The translations under genes were made by a program, and so were the position numbers. A stretch of 53,287 nucleotides of DNA from Pseudoalteromonas sp. H71. Lineage in GTDB: Bacteria > Pseudomonadota > Gammaproteobacteria > Enterobacterales > Alteromonadaceae. The notes under the pieces were generated by a model. It was given only the letters and a program-made list of their open reading frames with translations, did no database searches and had not been told where the DNA came from. The stretch lies in contig NZ_LODI01000019.1 in NCBI RefSeq assembly GCF_001468485.1, forward strand, positions 3,329-56,615, written 5' to 3'. Shown one piece after another: positions 26,894 through 36,135 of this stretch (the first letter of the stretch is position 1; each line of letters opens with the position of its first letter).

Positions 26894-27355
26894 ATGTTTG
26901 CTGAGCAAAAAAAACTTATCGACGCTACTTTAACAGTAGGCTACGTCGCAAAAAGAAGTGGTGTGAAGGTGTCTACATTACACTTTTACGAAACCAAGCA
27001 ATTAATAAAAAGCTGGCGAAATAACGGTAACCAACGCCGCTACAAACCCGATGTACTTCGCCGAGTGGCCGTAATAAAAGCAGCACAAGCCATGGGCATT
27101 ACACTAGACGATATTAAAAATACACTTGCCTCACTCCCCGATAACCGTACGCCCACTAAAAAAGATTGGTCTGCGCTTTCAAAACGCTGGCAAGCTCAAC
27201 TAGATGAACGCATAGCGTATATGCAACGTATACGCGACCGCGTAGATGGATGTATTGGCTGTGGGTGTTTATCACTCAAAAGTTGCCCTATTTATAATAA
27301 AGACGATCATTTAGGGAGTGAGCAAAGTGGAGCGGTATTGTTAAACACAGGATAA
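26894..27355 (+). CDS. soxR: SoxR, redox-sensing MerR-family regulator
   Basis: A 154-residue activator that senses redox-active compounds through a [2Fe-2S] cluster. The MerR helix-turn-helix occupies residues 13-50 (TVGYVAKRSGVKVSTLHFYE). The cluster cysteines are C120, C123, C125 and C131 in the diagnostic CIGCGC-x5-C array. ATG 26894 is preferred: the frame is open from 26807, but that would run through the SoxR box. Its divergent target is an oxidoreductase rather than soxS, the common arrangement outside enterics. A hairpin at 27442 lies downstream. Confidence 0.95.
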   Translation: MFAEQKKLIDATLTVGYVAKRSGVKVSTLHFYETKQLIKSWRNNGNQRRYKPDVLRRVAVIKAAQAMGITLDDIKNTLASLPDNRTPTKKDWSALSKRWQAQLDERIAYMQRIRDRVDGCIGCGCLSLKSCPIYNKDDHLGSEQSGAVLLNTG

Positions 27356-27441
27356 TTTAATCCAAAAAATTATGATTGACCTATAAAATAATAAACCAGT
27401 AATAATTATAATTAGCTAATACGATATTGATTATAGGCAGA

Positions 27442-27457
27442 GCATTCTTTAGAATGC
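27442..27457. repeat. 16-base inverted repeat downstream of soxR
   Basis: GCATTCTTTAGAATGC has seven-base arms and sits within a longer imperfect GCAGAGC...GCACTGC stem, 85 bases after soxR and 38 before the next gene. It lacks a U tract, so it could be an operator or a leader hairpin for 27495 as easily as an end of soxR. Confidence 0.45.
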
Positions 27458-27494
27458 ACTGCTTAAAAAGGAAGCAATACAAAAGGATTTTGCA

Positions 27495-28136
27495 ATGACC
27501 CCTACAACTCCCTCTACCCAGAGTGAAACAAAAAGCCCTGCAGCTACTCAAAAGTTAGCTCAGGCTCTCAGAACCGTTGATAATAAAGAACTAAAAAGTA
27601 CAGGCTTTTGGTTAAATCAGTTTTTTATGGTGATCTCGACAATTTTTGGTGTTTATCTGGCCGCACAAAGTGGCTTAGAGCAAGCCTTAAAATTTGATTC
27701 ATTTAGTAAAATAGAAGATAACTACTACCTCAGAACATCTTTATTTGATGAAGTTAATGATAATGCAAATACCGTTGCAGAGTACGCCGAACGCTTATCA
27801 AAAAGCCCACCAAAATCTGAAATGGAATTTTTTAAGCCTACCTTAGAGAAGTATATTTGGAAAACAATGCAGTTTTCGCCTACTACACTCGAAACACCCA
27901 GTGAATTTTTGACTAAAATTCGTAGGTTTTATTCTAGAGCCGAATTTCTAATTAACGCTGCCATTGAAAGAAAAATGTCAGCTAAACAAGCTGCAATAGA
28001 GCTAAAAAAAATAACTAATTTAATTAAAAATGAAACATTACCCGCCTTAAAACAAAACGCGGAACAATTAAAAATGGAATTAAAACAGAATAATATTTCT
28101 GTCGGATCACTAAAGGAATTAACAAATGCCAATTAA
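27495..28136 (+). CDS. single-pass membrane protein of unknown family
   Basis: A 213-residue protein I do not recognise. A hydrophilic, Thr/Ser-rich start is followed by one hydrophobic segment at about 40-60 (FWLNQFFMVISTIFGVYLAA). The rest is largely helical and charged, with possible coiled-coil character near the end (LKQNAEQLKMELKQ). The rhomboid gene starts 11 bases before its stop, so the two are probably translated together. It may be a substrate, anchor or partner of that protease (inference). AAAGGATTTTGC lies just before the ATG. Confidence 0.7.
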   Translation: MTPTTPSTQSETKSPAATQKLAQALRTVDNKELKSTGFWLNQFFMVISTIFGVYLAAQSGLEQALKFDSFSKIEDNYYLRTSLFDEVNDNANTVAEYAERLSKSPPKSEMEFFKPTLEKYIWKTMQFSPTTLETPSEFLTKIRRFYSRAEFLINAAIERKMSAKQAAIELKKITNLIKNETLPALKQNAEQLKMELKQNNISVGSLKELTNAN

Positions 28137-29211
28137 ACATTGCCCTCATTGTAAAACCCATGCTTTAGAAGTCACAAATTATCAAGGTGAAGAAATAGAT
28201 ATATGCCGTGAATGTGGCGGCCTTTGGTTTGAAAAAAATGAAGTTAATCGCATGATTGACGAAATTAACGATGGTCCTGTAGGTGACAAATTTGAAACAA
28301 GCTTTGGTGATTCATTAGGTATTTCAGAACTTGACTGCCCTGATTGTGATAAAAGCTTGGAACGTTTTCATCTTCTAGAAGATTTTCACACCGAAATTGA
28401 TATTTGTAGGCATTGTGATGGTACCTGGATTGATAAGGATGAACTAGAAGGAGTTGAAAACAGCCCAGAATTAAAAGCGAGCCTAAACGAGCTAAATCAA
28501 GGAACAAGCTGGAAAACGTATTTTTTTCAATTTTTAACTCAAATGCCTGTTGAATATAATATAAAACCTCAGCGAAAAGCATGGGTCACTTTCGGTTTAG
28601 TTGCACTCAACACATTAATTTTTACTTTATACTTTTTCAATAAGGAAACATTTGGCATTGCTCTTGAACTTTTTGCCATGACGCCCGCAGATATAAGTCA
28701 AGGTAATAAGGTATGGACCCTACTAACTTGTGTGTTTCTGCATGGTTCAATAATGCACCTACTTGGTAACATGTACTTTTTATATGTTGTTGGTGACAAC
28801 TTAGAGGATGTTTTAGGGCATAAGCGCTTTTTAATCTGGTATTTAGTGTGTGGGCTAATTGCTTCTCTCTCCAGTTACCTTGTTAGCCCTACATCTGCAA
28901 TACCTAGCGTAGGTGCAAGTGGTGCAATTGCAGGTTTATTTGGTATGTACTTAATGTGGTTTAGGCATGCCAGCCTCACTTTTATGATTATCATTTACCA
29001 GAAAAAACTTTCTGCAGCTTGGTTTTTTGCAATTTGGTTGATTATAAACATATCTGGTGCGTTAAGCGGCCCTGATGGCATTGATTATGGCGCACATATT
29101 GGGGGCTTTGTTGCCGGATTATTGATTGGATATTTCTTAAAAAATAAAATTTTACAACAAAACCCTATCATTCGCTTACTCAATCAAAGCGAAGCACAGC
29201 TAAAGCGCTAA
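28126..29211 (+). CDS. rhomboid intramembrane serine protease with two N-terminal zinc ribbons
   Basis: A 361-residue membrane protease. Two TFIIB-type zinc knuckles come first: C6/C9/C27/C30, and C71/C74/C94/C97. A six-segment rhomboid domain starts near 153. Its catalytic Ser265 (VGASGAIAG) and His324 (YGAHIGG) are intact, and HGS (206) and GN (214-215) supply the usual oxyanion-side residues. Rhomboids cut single-pass proteins in the membrane. The zinc ribbons face the cytoplasm by inference and may bind nucleic acid or a partner. It overlaps the unknown gene upstream by 11 bases. Start ATG 28126 follows AAGGAATTAACA. Confidence 0.92.
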   Translation: MPIKHCPHCKTHALEVTNYQGEEIDICRECGGLWFEKNEVNRMIDEINDGPVGDKFETSFGDSLGISELDCPDCDKSLERFHLLEDFHTEIDICRHCDGTWIDKDELEGVENSPELKASLNELNQGTSWKTYFFQFLTQMPVEYNIKPQRKAWVTFGLVALNTLIFTLYFFNKETFGIALELFAMTPADISQGNKVWTLLTCVFLHGSIMHLLGNMYFLYVVGDNLEDVLGHKRFLIWYLVCGLIASLSSYLVSPTSAIPSVGASGAIAGLFGMYLMWFRHASLTFMIIIYQKKLSAAWFFAIWLIINISGALSGPDGIDYGAHIGGFVAGLLIGYFLKNKILQQNPIIRLLNQSEAQLKR

Positions 29212-29230
29212 TATTGTGATTCAATCACCT

Positions 29231-29260
29231 CCCCACTGATTCAGTTGTTTCTCAGTGGGG
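29231..29260. terminator. hairpin after the rhomboid gene
   Basis: CCCCACTGA and TCAGTGGGG are nine-base arms between convergent genes; a run of nine G at 29257-29265 follows. No U tract is visible on the plus strand. The G homopolymer is a likely place for length errors or slippage. Confidence 0.55.
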
Positions 29261-29265
29261 GGGGG

Positions 29266-29652
29266 TTAAAGGCTTAACTTAGCCATTTCCAAATACCCAA
29301 GAAACTCTAAAGCAAAAAAATATAAAACTATATTTAATAAAATGCACACCCAAAGTACCGTTATAAAACGCTTTTTTTGTGATTTATGACGCAATAATTG
29401 CTGAGCAATTAACGCCCCGGGCCACCCTCCACATAGTGCTAATAAATGAAGAGTTCGTTCGCTCGTGCGGCTTACTTTTTTATTTACCGACTGCTTAGCT
29501 TTTTGTTTATCCCACGCATACATAATAAATGTTATGGCACTAATAACCGTTATATAAGTAGGCGCAAAAATAGTTATGCCCCATTTAAAATGTGCAACCC
29601 ATAATATGAATATAAAAAATAAGGATAGAATTATTAAGGTTTTCTTTATCAA
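29266..29652 (-). CDS. DUF1294 family small membrane protein
   Basis: A 128-residue protein with about three hydrophobic segments. The diagnostic DUF1294 block is YAWDKQKAK, then RTSERTLHLLALCGGWPGALIAQQLLRHKSQKK, given here only as WDKQKAK and CGGWPGALIAQ. Other members fuse a cold-shock domain in front; none is present here. Function unknown. It is convergent with the rhomboid gene and divergent from the secreted protein at 29705. Confidence 0.85.
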   Translation of the reverse strand: MIKKTLIILSLFFIFILWVAHFKWGITIFAPTYITVISAITFIMYAWDKQKAKQSVNKKVSRTSERTLHLLALCGGWPGALIAQQLLRHKSQKKRFITVLWVCILLNIVLYFFALEFLGYLEMAKLSL

Positions 29653-29704
29653 GTAATTATCGCCTATACTAGTTTGTATCAGTTCAAATAATAAGAGAAT
29701 AATT

Positions 29705-30235
29705 ATGACATATTTTAAAGCGCTCCTTTGTACTTTATGCTTTTTAGCTTTTACAACCCACGCAAAAGAACAACCACTTAAACTTGATAAACACCTCAGT
29801 GTATTTCAGCCTTATTTAGGGTCGTGGCAGGCCGATTTTGATGTTGTACCAGGCGCTAAACCCGTTCAAGACGTGGGCTTATGGGAGCGTGCACTCAATG
29901 GTAAGGCAATAAGAACAAAGCACTCTATTAATGAGGGTGAATATGGTGGCGAGTCGATGATTTTTTACGATAGTAAAAAAGAGTCATTGGTTTTTTATTA
30001 TTTTACAACAGCCGGCTTTTACACAAAAGGCACTATAAAAGTACTCAGCCCTACGCAATTTGTTGCTTACGAAGAGGTTACTGGTAGTAAAGAAGGTATT
30101 ACTAAAGTGAAGTCGACCAGTGATTTAAAAAATGAAAAGTTAGTTGTGTCTACCTCCTACTTAAAAAAAGGTGAATGGACTAAACCAGAATCACGTATTT
30201 ATACACGTAGCAATCAAGCCGTTAAATTTAAATAG
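29705..30235 (+). CDS. secreted small protein, DUF1579-like
   Basis: A 176-residue protein with a signal peptide (LLCTLCFLAFTTHA, cut near residue 20). The mature part is a run of short beta strands with FQPYLGSWQADFDVVPGAK and GESMIFYDSKKESLVFYY, similar in style to lipocalin-like DUF1579 proteins that begin with a GxW motif. A specific role is not recognised. AATAAGAG precedes the ATG, and a strong terminator follows. Confidence 0.7.
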   Translation: MTYFKALLCTLCFLAFTTHAKEQPLKLDKHLSVFQPYLGSWQADFDVVPGAKPVQDVGLWERALNGKAIRTKHSINEGEYGGESMIFYDSKKESLVFYYFTTAGFYTKGTIKVLSPTQFVAYEEVTGSKEGITKVKSTSDLKNEKLVVSTSYLKKGEWTKPESRIYTRSNQAVKFK

Positions 30236-30254
30236 CTATCATCGTTTACAGTAC

Positions 30255-30281
30255 AAAAAAGGCAGCCCCGCTGCCTTTTTT
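30255..30281. terminator. rho-independent terminator
   Basis: AAAAAAGGCAGC, loop CCC, GCTGCCTTTTTT. The arms are perfect and both ends carry A/T runs, so it works for the convergent genes on both sides. Confidence 0.92.
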
Positions 30282-30297
30282 GTTAATTAATACGCGA

Positions 30298-30840
30298 TTA
30301 TTTTGCGAATTTTTTAAATGGTTCGTCCACTGGCGTATTTGCTAGGTGGTTAGTGTAGTTGCTCATTACCTTTTGCGATAAACCTACAATAATTTCTAGT
30401 AGTTGCTGTTGGCCGTAACCGGCTGCAAAAAACTTTTCAATTTGCTCATCGCTAATTACGCCACGTTCACGCGTCATAGCCAGTGTTGTTTCACGTAGTG
30501 TTTCTAGTTTTGCATCTGCAAGTGGTGTTTTGTTTACTAGTGCATCAACAATACCTTGGTCAACTTTCATTGAAGCGGCAATTGCGCTGTGCGCTGGTAC
30601 ACAGTAATGACACTCATGCTCAACGTTAATTGACTGCCATACTACTGTTAGCTCTTCTGCGTTAAACGATGTTTTTTGAAATAAGTCGTGCAGTACTTGG
30701 TAACCTTTTAATAGCGTTGGTGCTTCAGCCATTACTGCATGTAAATTAGGTAGCATGCCAAATGCAGCAACTGAATCGGCTAATAAAGGTTTTGATTCTT
30801 CAGGTGCGTTTTCTGCTGTGTATAAAGTAAATTCTGCCAT
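30298..30840 (-). CDS. AhpD-like alkylhydroperoxidase / carboxymuconolactone decarboxylase family
   Basis: A 180-residue cytoplasmic protein of the AhpD superfamily. The conserved core ECHYCVPAHS gives the C77-x2-C80 pair and the relay His84 expected of peroxidatic family members. ATG 30840 is chosen since GTTAGCTCC, read in reverse as GGAGC, lies just upstream; a start 12 bases earlier lacks this. It is divergent from a TetR regulator, with two operators between them, so it is probably induced by the ligand of that regulator, perhaps an organic peroxide or electrophile. Confidence 0.87.
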   Translation of the reverse strand: MAEFTLYTAENAPEESKPLLADSVAAFGMLPNLHAVMAEAPTLLKGYQVLHDLFQKTSFNAEELTVVWQSINVEHECHYCVPAHSAIAASMKVDQGIVDALVNKTPLADAKLETLRETTLAMTRERGVISDEQIEKFFAAGYGQQQLLEIIVGLSQKVMSNYTNHLANTPVDEPFKKFAK

Positions 30841-30895
30841 TGTTAGCTCCAAAAATGAGTTGTTTATGTAACGTCGAAATACATAGTATTTGATT

Positions 30896-30911
30896 TTGAG
30901 CGATTGCTCAA
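30896..30911. promoter_or_regulatory. TetR-type operator 1
   Basis: TTGAGCGATTGCTCAA is a perfect six-base-arm palindrome in the divergent space between the AhpD-like and TetR genes. Confidence 0.75.
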
Positions 30912-30918
30912 GTTAAAA

Positions 30919-30934
30919 TTGAGCGAATGTTCAA
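30919..30934. promoter_or_regulatory. TetR-type operator 2
   Basis: TTGAGCGAATGTTCAA repeats operator 1 with one arm mismatch, 23 bases further on (about two helical turns), so two dimers could bind the same face. Confidence 0.7.
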
Positions 30935-30951
30935 ATTAATTGAGAAACAGC

Positions 30952-31539
30952 ATGGTCAATAAAGTAAAGTTTGAGCGCGAGAAGGTTGTTCGCCTTGCCA
31001 GTCAGCTATTTTGGGAGAAGGGATTTAACGCCACTTCTACTCGTGATCTACAAGATGCAATTAATATGCGCCCAGGCAGTATTTATTCTGCGTTTGGCTC
31101 AAAGGAAGGACTTTATATTGAGTCTTTAAAAAACTATACCATGCAAATAGAAGACCAAATAAAATCCTGTTTATTGGCGTCACCTACTATTATTGGTGGT
31201 TTACAAACGTTTGTTGAGAACGTGATTATTAAAGATAAAAAAAATGCCCCGAGCGCTATTTGTATGTTGGTAAAAGCAAATTGCGAATTTGCCGACGAAG
31301 ACAGCGGTTTGTATTCATTAAGCCTTGATTTATCAGATAAATTTGAAGCCTATTTAAGCGATTTATTTGCACAAGCCATTGCGCGTGAAGAGCTAAAAGG
31401 CGAGGTTAGCCCAAAAGACTACGCCCGCTTTTTTAAAGTGCAATTTACAGGCCTACGCGGCTATTTTAACCGCCCGGGTGTTGAAGAGCTTGCACAACCT
31501 ATGATCGATCAAATGTTTAAAATTATGAAAACGCTCTAA
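30952..31539 (+). CDS. TetR-family regulator
   Basis: A 195-residue repressor. The N-terminal helix-turn-helix reads REKVVRLASQLFWEKGFNATS, in part KGFNATSTRDLQDAINM with GSIYSAFGSKEGLY, the usual TetR recognition helix. The ligand-binding C-terminal half is divergent, with a few cysteines (KSCLLAS, SAICMLVKANCEF) that might sense electrophiles (inference). ATG 30952 is taken as the start; an in-frame ATG 12 bases upstream is possible. Its partner operators overlap its own promoter, so it is probably autoregulated and controls the AhpD-like gene. Confidence 0.88.
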   Translation: MVNKVKFEREKVVRLASQLFWEKGFNATSTRDLQDAINMRPGSIYSAFGSKEGLYIESLKNYTMQIEDQIKSCLLASPTIIGGLQTFVENVIIKDKKNAPSAICMLVKANCEFADEDSGLYSLSLDLSDKFEAYLSDLFAQAIAREELKGEVSPKDYARFFKVQFTGLRGYFNRPGVEELAQPMIDQMFKIMKTL

Positions 31540-31563
31540 ACCCTTTAGCTCAATTAATGGCAA

Positions 31564-31598
31564 AAAAAACGGCGGTAATGTAATTACCGCCGTTTTTT
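31564..31598. terminator. bidirectional terminator after the TetR gene
   Basis: ACGGCGGTAAT and ATTACCGCCGT with flanking A and T runs form a perfect long stem with a GTA loop between the convergent TetR and chemoreceptor genes. Confidence 0.93.
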
Positions 31599-31620
31599 AT
31601 TTTTAGAAATTATGTACCTG

Positions 31621-33736
31621 TTAGGTTTTTAACTTATTGAGTTCGCTATCTTGTTGAGCAACTAGCTTATTGAGAACTTCGCTGCTGTCGCCAGCCTGTG
31701 AAGATAAACCAGATAACTGAGAAGCTGCATCAGAAATAAGCGTTAAATTACGGTTTATTTCCTCTGTTACTAGGCTTTGCTCTTCAGCGGCTGTTGCAAT
31801 ATGCGTAATTTGATTAGTTATTTCATCCACTTTTACAACCACACTGTGCAGCGCGTCAAAAGCAACAGAGGTTTCGTCAACCGCGTTTTGTGCTCTTACA
31901 ACGCCTTTTTCTATTACAGTGGAAGCATTGCCAACCTCATGCAGTAGGCTGTCTATAAGGTTGCTAATGTCATCAGTAGATGAACGTGTTTTAGAGGCAA
32001 GTGCTCTTACTTCATCAGCAACAACGGCAAAACCTCGACCGTGTTCGCCAGCACGTGCAGCTTCAATGGCTGCATTGAGTGCCAGTAGGTTAGTTTGCTC
32101 TGAAATGGTTCTGATCACATCTAAAATTTGCGTTATGTCTTTACTGCGCGTGGCTACTTTTTCAACCGCTTGGTTTGCCTCTTTTATTTCTTCAGACATG
32201 GTTTTAACTTGCGTCATAGCCGACGACAAGCTCGACTCACTGCTTACCACTAAGCCGTTAATTTCGTCAGCTTGCTGCGCCGACTGCTCAGACGCTCTTG
32301 CGACTTCAAGTGCCGTTGCGCTCATTTCGTTCATAGCGGTAACAACGCTTTCTATTTCTTTAAACTGCGCCTGCACATTATGTTTTGTGTCGATGGCTAT
32401 ATGCTGGGCAATTTCGCCTTGTTGCTTAGTCTGATACGGCTTTAAGCTCAGCAATTAGGTCGCGTAATTTGGTTAAAAAGCGGTTAAAACCACCAGCCAG
32501 TGCAATTAGTTCGGCATGGCTGTCTACATGTAAGGTGTGTGTTAAGTCGCCTTCTGAACTGGCTAGGTTATCAACGCGTTCTTGTATTTGTTCAAGTGGG
32601 GCAATAACACCTGCTACAACGAATTTCATAACTACAAAAGCAACACCCGCAATAATTAAGCCGGTTACTAAAATAATAGTGCCCAATGCTGCTGCGGTGC
32701 TTTGCATATTTTCGCTCAAAGCTTGTGGGCCAGCCAGTGCTAAATTTGCAGGTACTTCAATAATAAGCGACCACTGAGTGTCTGCAAGCTTTATATTTAT
32801 GGGGTAATTAACCAGGTAAGTGTCATCCGCTTTTAAAAGATTGTTTTCACCTCGTACCTTTTCAACTTTACTGGTAATCGTGGATGACATGGCTTCTTTG
32901 TAAGGTCGGCCAAGCTTGGTTTTGTAGTGGCTACTGCCTACTATTAAACCAAAATCACTTAATAATGTTACCTTAGCTTGACCATTATAAAGCTCTTTTG
33001 AAAGCTGCTCTGTTAACGCTTGAAAAACCGGTAACGTTAAATCAACGCCAGATATACCAACAAACCGACCATCTTTGACAATAGGAACCGTAAGAGACGT
33101 CATCATTTCTGAGTTGCCTGGCGTAATTTCGTACAGGTAGGGTTCCATAATACAGGGCTTAACGTTGTCTTTAGCACACAAATACCATTCAGACTCTCGC
33201 AGGCCAAATTCATTAAGCTTAGTGAAATATTTTTCGGCAGGGTCGTCTACAACTTGCTGCTCAACCACGCCTGCTTTACTACGCGTAAAATAAATTTCGA
33301 GTGTACCAGCACCATCAACAGAGTGACTGTAGCCGCTTGTAAATTGAGTATCTTTAGAATCATAACCGTTTACTTCAAACTGGGAGTAGATGGAAGAAAG
33401 CGATTCATTATTATTTAATATGGATTGATTAAGATTAACAACGGATTCGCGACTAAGTGCATCATTACCCGCCGTGCCACTTAATATGGCAGCGAGTGAA
33501 AAAGGGACACGGTATGCCTCGTTAATAAACCCTGCAATTCTTTCACCATATACAGCCGCATTAGCACTTAGCTTTTCTTCAACCTCTGCTACTATGTATT
33601 TTTCTGACTGGGTTGATAGCTCATCGTTGCTTGATGATAGCTGCCACCACAAAACACTAGAAAGCACCAAAACTGTTATAAATATACTGCCTACTGTAAT
33701 CCACAGTAGTTTTTTTGCTAACGATATTTCTCGCAT
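31621..33736 (-). pseudogene. methyl-accepting chemotaxis protein, broken by a frameshift
   Basis: Together the two frames give a chemoreceptor of about 700 residues. The first frame (33736-32426) holds a transmembrane helix, a periplasmic Cache-like sensor domain to ~330, a second helix and a HAMP domain, and stops at TAA 32426-32428 just after ELKAVSD. The rest (to 31621) continues in another frame with TKQQGEIAQHIAID and the conserved hairpin ISEQTNLLALNAAIEAARAG. Loss of two bases (or gain of one) near 32430 would explain it; one such restoration would read VSD-TKQQGE. Without the signalling half the receptor cannot contact CheA. A sequencing error is not excluded. Confidence 0.88.
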
Positions 33737-33839
33737 TGACCCGCCCTTTGTTTAAACTACAAATACAGTTTAGACGATTTTATTAATCAAGCTATCGATA
33801 ACCGTTAACAAAATTTAATTTAATACAATACGTTGAGTT

Positions 33840-35057
33840 TTAACGCTTGGCTAAAAAAGCAGTCGTCACTGAGGCACTTAGTAATAGCACCACACTCACC
33901 CACAAACAGGCACTTAATCCATAAACTTGGAATACCCAACCAGACAACACAGTCCCTAATAAACGCCCCATTGCATTGGCCATGTAATAAAAGCCCACAT
34001 CTAACGACACCCCATCGTCTTTAGCAAAACTTACAATTAAAAAGCTGTGTAGCGATGAGTTAATTGCAAACACAGCCCCAAAAATAAGTAGCCCAACTAT
34101 TAAGGTTATGTGTACCGCTAAGTTAAGTTGCATTAAAACGGCTAATACTAAAGTAACCATGCTCAGTAACACCACCCACCAATATGCAGTGGCACTTGCT
34201 TGTTTATGAGATTGGCTGTGTCCTGTAATACGTGGTGCCTGAGATTGCACTAGTCCGTAAGCAATAACCCACGTTGCCATAAACCCACTTACCCACCAAT
34301 GATCCCACTTAAACTGAGCCGCTAAATAAACCGGTAATGCAACCACAAACCACACATCACGCGCTGCAAATAAGCACAAACGCGCTGCACTGAGTAAATT
34401 AATTGCACGAGATTTTGAAAATAACTCTTTAAACTTAGGTTTAGTTTTAGCTTTACCCATGTCGCCTTTTAAAAACACTAAACTTATTACCCACGCTATG
34501 CTGAGTAATACAATAAGCCCAACTAAAGCGCCAATAAACCCAAATAAACTTAATAGCAAGCCACCTAAAAAAAAGCCTACGCCTTTAAGTGCGTTTTTAG
34601 ACCCCGTTAAAATAGCAACCCATTTATATAATTGCGCTTGCCCGCTGTCGCCTTGAGGAACTAAATACTTAATCGCGCTTTTGGCGCTCATTTTATTTAA
34701 GTCTTTTGCAATACCACTTAGTGCTTGCGCTACCATGACATACGCAACTGTGAGCCAATCACCCGGTACACACAGCATGCCTAAGGCAACAATTTGCAGC
34801 CCTAAGCCTATATTCATAGTTTTATTTAACCCAAGTTTGACACCTAACCAACCGCCCACTAAATTGGTGATCACACCAAAAATTTCGTAAAACAAAAACA
34901 GCATGGCAATAGCCAACGCACCATACCCTAACTGATGAAAATGCAGCACCACCAGCATACGCAGTGCCCCATCGGTTAAGGTAAATGCCCAATAATTACC
35001 GGTAATAATTAAATACTGTTTTATTGCTGTAGGTAAATTAGCAAGCTGCTCAAACAT
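33840..35057 (-). CDS. arsJ: ArsJ, organoarsenical (1-arseno-3-phosphoglycerate) exporter
   Basis: MFS-type inner-membrane exporter of 405 residues with about eleven to twelve hydrophobic segments. The start ITGNYWAFTLTDGALRMLVV and the segment AKDLNKMSAKSAIKYLVP are characteristic of ArsJ. It removes 1-arseno-3-phosphoglycerate, made from arsenate by the neighbouring GAPDH, which then breaks down outside to release arsenate. It lies 29 bases after the GAPDH gene on the same strand, so the order is arsR-gapdh-arsJ. Confidence 0.93.
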   Translation of the reverse strand: MFEQLANLPTAIKQYLIITGNYWAFTLTDGALRMLVVLHFHQLGYGALAIAMLFLFYEIFGVITNLVGGWLGVKLGLNKTMNIGLGLQIVALGMLCVPGDWLTVAYVMVAQALSGIAKDLNKMSAKSAIKYLVPQGDSGQAQLYKWVAILTGSKNALKGVGFFLGGLLLSLFGFIGALVGLIVLLSIAWVISLVFLKGDMGKAKTKPKFKELFSKSRAINLLSAARLCLFAARDVWFVVALPVYLAAQFKWDHWWVSGFMATWVIAYGLVQSQAPRITGHSQSHKQASATAYWWVVLLSMVTLVLAVLMQLNLAVHITLIVGLLIFGAVFAINSSLHSFLIVSFAKDDGVSLDVGFYYMANAMGRLLGTVLSGWVFQVYGLSACLWVSVVLLLSASVTTAFLAKR

Positions 35058-35086
35058 GGTTAAAGCCCTTTAAACCTTATAAATGG

Positions 35087-36097
35087 TTAAACCAAGTCGC
35101 TTTTAGCAACTTTAAGCATAAGCTCGGCGGTACGATTAGCGTAGCCCCATTCGTTATCGTACCAAGCGTATAATTTAAGCTGTGTATTATTAATAACCAT
35201 GGTAGAGAGTGCATCAATAATGCTACTACGTGGATCGGTTTTGTAATCAATCGATACCAGCGGTTTTTCTTCGTAGCCTAATACACCTGCAAGCTCGTTT
35301 TTAGACGCCTGAGCAAACCATTCATTTACCTCAGTTGCAGTTACACCACGCTCAAGCTCAAATACACAGTCGGTAATTGATGCGTTAGTTAACGGTACGC
35401 GCACGGCGTGGCCATTTAACTTACCTTTTAGCTCAGGGAATATATGCGTAATAGCTGTTGCGCTACCTGTTGTGGTGGGTATTAAACTTGTCCCGCACGA
35501 ACGAGCACGGCGTAAGTCTTTATGTGGCGCATCAATAATAGTTTGGGTATTGGTAATATCGTGAATAGTGGTCATTGAGCCGTGCTTAATGCCTACTTTT
35601 TCTTGTAGTACTTTTACAATAGGCGCTAAACAATTAGTCGTACACGAAGCCGCTGTAACAATTTTGTGCTCATCTGGGTTATATAAATTATCGTTAACGC
35701 CCATAACCACATTTAAAATGCCGTCTTCTTTTACTGGTGCGGTTACCACAACGCGCTTAACACCTTGTGCTAAGTATTGATTTAACAGCTCAGTAGTTTT
35801 CATTTTACCGCTGGCTTCTATTACTACATCGCAATCAGACCAATCGGTGTCGTTAATGGTTTTGTTATTGGTAACAGCAATAGTGTGTTTACCCACACTA
35901 AAGCTATTTTCGTTTGCTGTAACGCTGTGCGCTAAACGCCCATGCACTGAGTCAAACTCTAATAAATGGGCATGTGTTTTAGCATCGCCTGCAACATCGT
36001 TTACTTTAATAAATTCTACTTCTGGCCACTCTAGTGCTGCGCGCAGTGTTAAACGTCCCATTCGGCCAAAGCCGTTAATACCTACTTTAATTGTCAT
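35087..36097 (-). CDS. arsenic-resistance glyceraldehyde-3-phosphate dehydrogenase
   Basis: Uses arsenate in place of phosphate to form 1-arseno-3-phosphoglycerate, the substrate of ArsJ. Rossmann start [13 protein letters not shown] and catalytic Cys152 in [10 protein letters not shown] are intact, with His in [11 protein letters not shown] and C-terminal [10 protein letters not shown]. Its 336 residues match GAPDH. Placement between arsR and arsJ is the evidence for the arsenate role, rather than glycolysis; it is probably the second gene of an arsenic-inducible operon. Confidence 0.92.
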   Translation of the reverse strand: MTIKVGINGFGRMGRLTLRAALEWPEVEFIKVNDVAGDAKTHAHLLEFDSVHGRLAHSVTANENSFSVGKHTIAVTNNKTINDTDWSDCDVVIEASGKMKTTELLNQYLAQGVKRVVVTAPVKEDGILNVVMGVNDNLYNPDEHKIVTAASCTTNCLAPIVKVLQEKVGIKHGSMTTIHDITNTQTIIDAPHKDLRRARSCGTSLIPTTTGSATAITHIFPELKGKLNGHAVRVPLTNASITDCVFELERGVTATEVNEWFAQASKNELAGVLGYEEKPLVSIDYKTDPRSSIIDALSTMVINNTQLKLYAWYDNEWGYANRTAELMLKVAKSDLV

Positions 36098-36135
36098 AAT
36101 AAATACCTTTCGTAAAGTTATATCAATTTGCTTAA

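Noticed and set aside
31919..32434. Open frame of 171 codons on the plus strand, opposite the chemoreceptor
   Set aside because: It is antisense to the highly conserved MCP signalling domain, has Ser/Ala/Leu-rich low-complexity translation and no ribosome site.
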